Assembly: GCA_002471575.1 (NCBI GenBank)
Contig: DKQG01000023.1
Span: 84,493 to 100,467, forward strand
Source: Alphaproteobacteria bacterium UBA7314
Lineage (GTDB): Bacteria > Pseudomonadota > Alphaproteobacteria > MPNO01 > UBA830
Direction: 5' to 3'
DNA: 15,975 nucleotides
A program made the translations under genes and the position numbers. Under the pieces are notes generated by a model that did no database searches, had not been told where the DNA came from, and saw nothing but the letters and a program-made list of their open reading frames with translations. Positions 14,651 through 15,975 of the stretch are shown here, in pieces (the first letter of the stretch is position 1; each line of letters opens with the position of its first letter).

Positions 14651-14675
14651 GGCGCGCGGTGTGACACGACGCGCC
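14651..14675 (-). promoter_or_regulatory. GC-rich hairpin abutting the yheS start codon
   Basis: On the minus-strand transcript GGCGCG and CGCGCC form a perfect 6-bp stem around 13 bases, which themselves contain the small palindrome GTGTCACAC. The stem ends immediately before the ATG (14648-14650), where a ribosome binding site would be expected and none is seen. It could occlude initiation or, if transcription starts here, be non-functional leader. This is inference from base pairing only. Confidence 0.35.
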
Positions 14676-14681
14676 GGTAAT

Positions 14682-14693
14682 TACAACGTTGTA
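14682..14693. promoter_or_regulatory. 12-bp perfect palindrome upstream of yheS
   Basis: TACAACGTTGTA is a perfect 12-bp palindrome, 32 bases before the yheS ATG and about 246 bases before the amidohydrolase ATG in their shared 288-base divergent region. It is a candidate binding site for a dimeric regulator. I see no second copy in the window. The rest of 14694-14923 holds no gene, tRNA or clear promoter that I can support. Confidence 0.3.
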
Positions 14694-14938
14694 TGTGCGA
14701 GCTCTGCCGTGCGGGGCGGTAATGCCTCAGCCCAGATCTGCGAACGTGTGGTTCAAACAGCCAGTCGCTGGCAGGTATGCAATCCCGTATATGGATTGTC
14801 GATCTCAAAGGCCGAAAGATACGCCAGATACATCGACGTACTCCGATCGGGTCTGGGCATTCCGGACTGACAACGCCCTCTCGACGACGCACTCGGACCA
14901 CCGTTAAAATCCCTCAACATATCAAGGAGCAGACAAAC

Positions 14939-15892
14939 ATGGCCGCAAACGGGCGCATCGACGTACACCATCACGTTCTGCCGGAATTTTACATCAAGGC
15001 TCAGAAGGGCGCCGGGATCCGCGGCACGGCTTATCGCGGTTTTCCTGAATGGACACCGTCACACAGCATGTCGGTGATGGACAACGAAAATATCGCAGCC
15101 GCGATCCTGTCATTCACGTCACCAGGGATATGGTTCGGCGACATCGCGCAGACGAGAGATCTGGCGCGGCAATGCAACGATTACCTTGCCGGTCTGACGG
15201 CAGACCATTCAGGCCGGCTCGGAGGCTTCGCGTCCCTTCCGCTACCCGATATCGACGCCTCGATCGAAGAGTGCAGCCGGGCACTGGACGATCTGGAACT
15301 GGACGGCATCACTTTGCTGACCAGTATCGACGAAAAATATATCGGCCATCCCGATTTCGAGCCGCTTTATTTGGAACTGAACAGACGTGAGGCTGTCGTT
15401 TTCATCCATCCATGCTATCCGCCCGGGACCGAAGCCAACGGATGGGATATTCCCCGCATGCTGATCGACTATCCCTTCGAAACCACACGCGTCGCCGTCA
15501 ACCTAATCCTACAAGGTGTAGTGCAGAGATATCCGAACATAAAGTTTATCCTGTCCCATTCCGGCGGCACGCTGCCCTTCCTCGCCCACCGGATCGCGAT
15601 CTTCGACAAGGACATGCCGTTCCGCGATAACTATCCCGAAGGCGCGCTGTGTTATTTCAGGCACTTCTGGTTCGACACAGCATTATCCGGGGACGCCATC
15701 CCGCTTGCGGGCCTGACGGGTATCGCCGACAAATCCCGGATCCTTTTCGGCACGGATTACCCCTATATCTCCACCGAAAAGGTGACGGAGGAGTGCGACG
15801 GGTTCGACGCCTGGGACGGGTTTACCGACGCTGAACGCGCCGCAGTGAACCGCGGAAATGCCGAAACGTTGTTCCCCAGATTCGCTAGCTAG
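14939..15892 (+). CDS. Amidohydrolase family protein, ACMSD-like decarboxylase
   Basis: A 317-residue TIM-barrel metal-dependent hydrolase of the amidohydrolase-2/ACMSD group. Metal and catalytic residues are visible: HxH as His10 and His12 in IDVHHHVLPEF, His157 (VFIHPCYPPG), His207 (LSHSGGTLPFL) and Asp273 (FGTDYPY). ACMSD decarboxylates 2-amino-3-carboxymuconate 6-semialdehyde in tryptophan/kynurenine degradation, and relatives decarboxylate aromatic acids or hydrolyse lactones. The exact substrate cannot be set from sequence, and no other kynurenine or meta-cleavage genes are adjacent. The frame is open for 54 further codons upstream, but the ATG at 14939 is chosen because AAGGAG at 14924-14929 is 9 bases before it and the metal-binding strand then follows at once. 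It is divergent from yheS and converges on the gene at the right edge. Confidence 0.9.
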   Translation: MAANGRIDVHHHVLPEFYIKAQKGAGIRGTAYRGFPEWTPSHSMSVMDNENIAAAILSFTSPGIWFGDIAQTRDLARQCNDYLAGLTADHSGRLGGFASLPLPDIDASIEECSRALDDLELDGITLLTSIDEKYIGHPDFEPLYLELNRREAVVFIHPCYPPGTEANGWDIPRMLIDYPFETTRVAVNLILQGVVQRYPNIKFILSHSGGTLPFLAHRIAIFDKDMPFRDNYPEGALCYFRHFWFDTALSGDAIPLAGLTGIADKSRILFGTDYPYISTEKVTEECDGFDAWDGFTDAERAAVNRGNAETLFPRFAS

Positions 15893-15896
15893 GCGA

Positions 15897-15975
15897 TTAA
15901 TTGCGCTCCACCGCCAGCTTGGCGGCGATATCTTCTACCAATGTCTTTTTCGACACTTCCCCAAAGCCTGACTTT
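15897..15975 (-). CDS. Partial CDS at right edge, C-terminal 25 residues
   Basis: Reading in from the right edge on the minus strand, one frame is open for 25 codons and ends in TAA at 15897-15899, 4 bases past the amidohydrolase stop. The visible residues are KSGFGEVSKKTLVEDIAAKL followed by AVERN, rich in Lys, Ala and Glu and probably helical. The segment SKKTLVEDIAAK vaguely resembles the first helix of HU-type DNA-binding proteins, but here it would be at a C-terminus. The family is not recognisable from this much. The tight convergent spacing supports it being a real gene end. Confidence 0.5.
   Translation of the reverse strand, partial: KSGFGEVSKKTLVEDIAAKLAVERN

Noticed and set aside
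14746..14764. GGTTCAAAC resembling a tRNA T-loop
   Set aside because: The flanking bases do not form the 5-bp T-stem and no acceptor or anticodon arm is found nearby.
1..15975. Insertion sequence, prophage, CRISPR or toxin-antitoxin content
   Set aside because: No transposase, integrase, phage or toxin-like protein and no regular direct-repeat array is visible; the decayed genes are metabolic.

Overview
The window looks like chromosomal DNA of a moderately GC-rich proteobacterium, most likely an alphaproteobacterium of Rhodospirillales type. That placement is inferred from gene families, codon usage and gene style; there is no rRNA or tRNA marker here. Genes are packed tightly, with ATGA and GTGA start/stop overlaps. 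I see no transposase, integrase, CRISPR array, tRNA or rRNA.

Layout, left to right. (1) 1-1350: a small carboxymuconolactone decarboxylase/AhpD-like protein on the minus strand, then a minus-strand short-chain dehydrogenase (SDR) broken by an in-frame amber codon and a 1-nt frameshift. (2) 1351-4964: four consecutive, translationally linked EamA/DMT-family transporters on the plus strand. (3) 5000-5775: a divergent pair, pterin-4a-carbinolamine dehydratase (minus) and a small HExxH zincin-type metallopeptidase (plus). (4) 5876-8234: a minus-strand operon reading [4Fe-4S]-type uracil-DNA glycosylase, then two more EamA/DMT transporters, all joined by ATGA overlaps. (5) 8293-9365: a low-molecular-weight protein tyrosine phosphatase followed by a decayed fructosamine/ribulosamine kinase N-terminus fused to a decayed cysteine synthase C-terminus. 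(6) 9356-10735: an intact M17 leucyl aminopeptidase (minus). (7) 10736-11093: a non-coding or decayed stretch holding a possible broken short gene and a weak terminator. (8) 11094-12657: a Nu-class-like glutathione S-transferase followed by an NMT1/THI5-like substrate-binding protein with no signal peptide (minus). (9) 12746-14650: a YheS-type ABC-F ribosome-associated ATPase (minus). (10) 14939-15892: an ACMSD-like amidohydrolase (plus). The right edge cuts the end of a minus-strand gene.

Two things stand out. First, six EamA/DMT paralogues lie within 6.3 kb, as an array of four and an array of two on opposite strands, converging on the pterin dehydratase/metallopeptidase pair. Second, several loci are decaying while their neighbours are intact: the SDR, the kinase half of a protein-deglycation pair, a cysteine synthase fragment, and possibly a small protein gene. 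That pattern suggests ongoing local gene loss, although the SDR lesions alone could in principle be sequencing errors.
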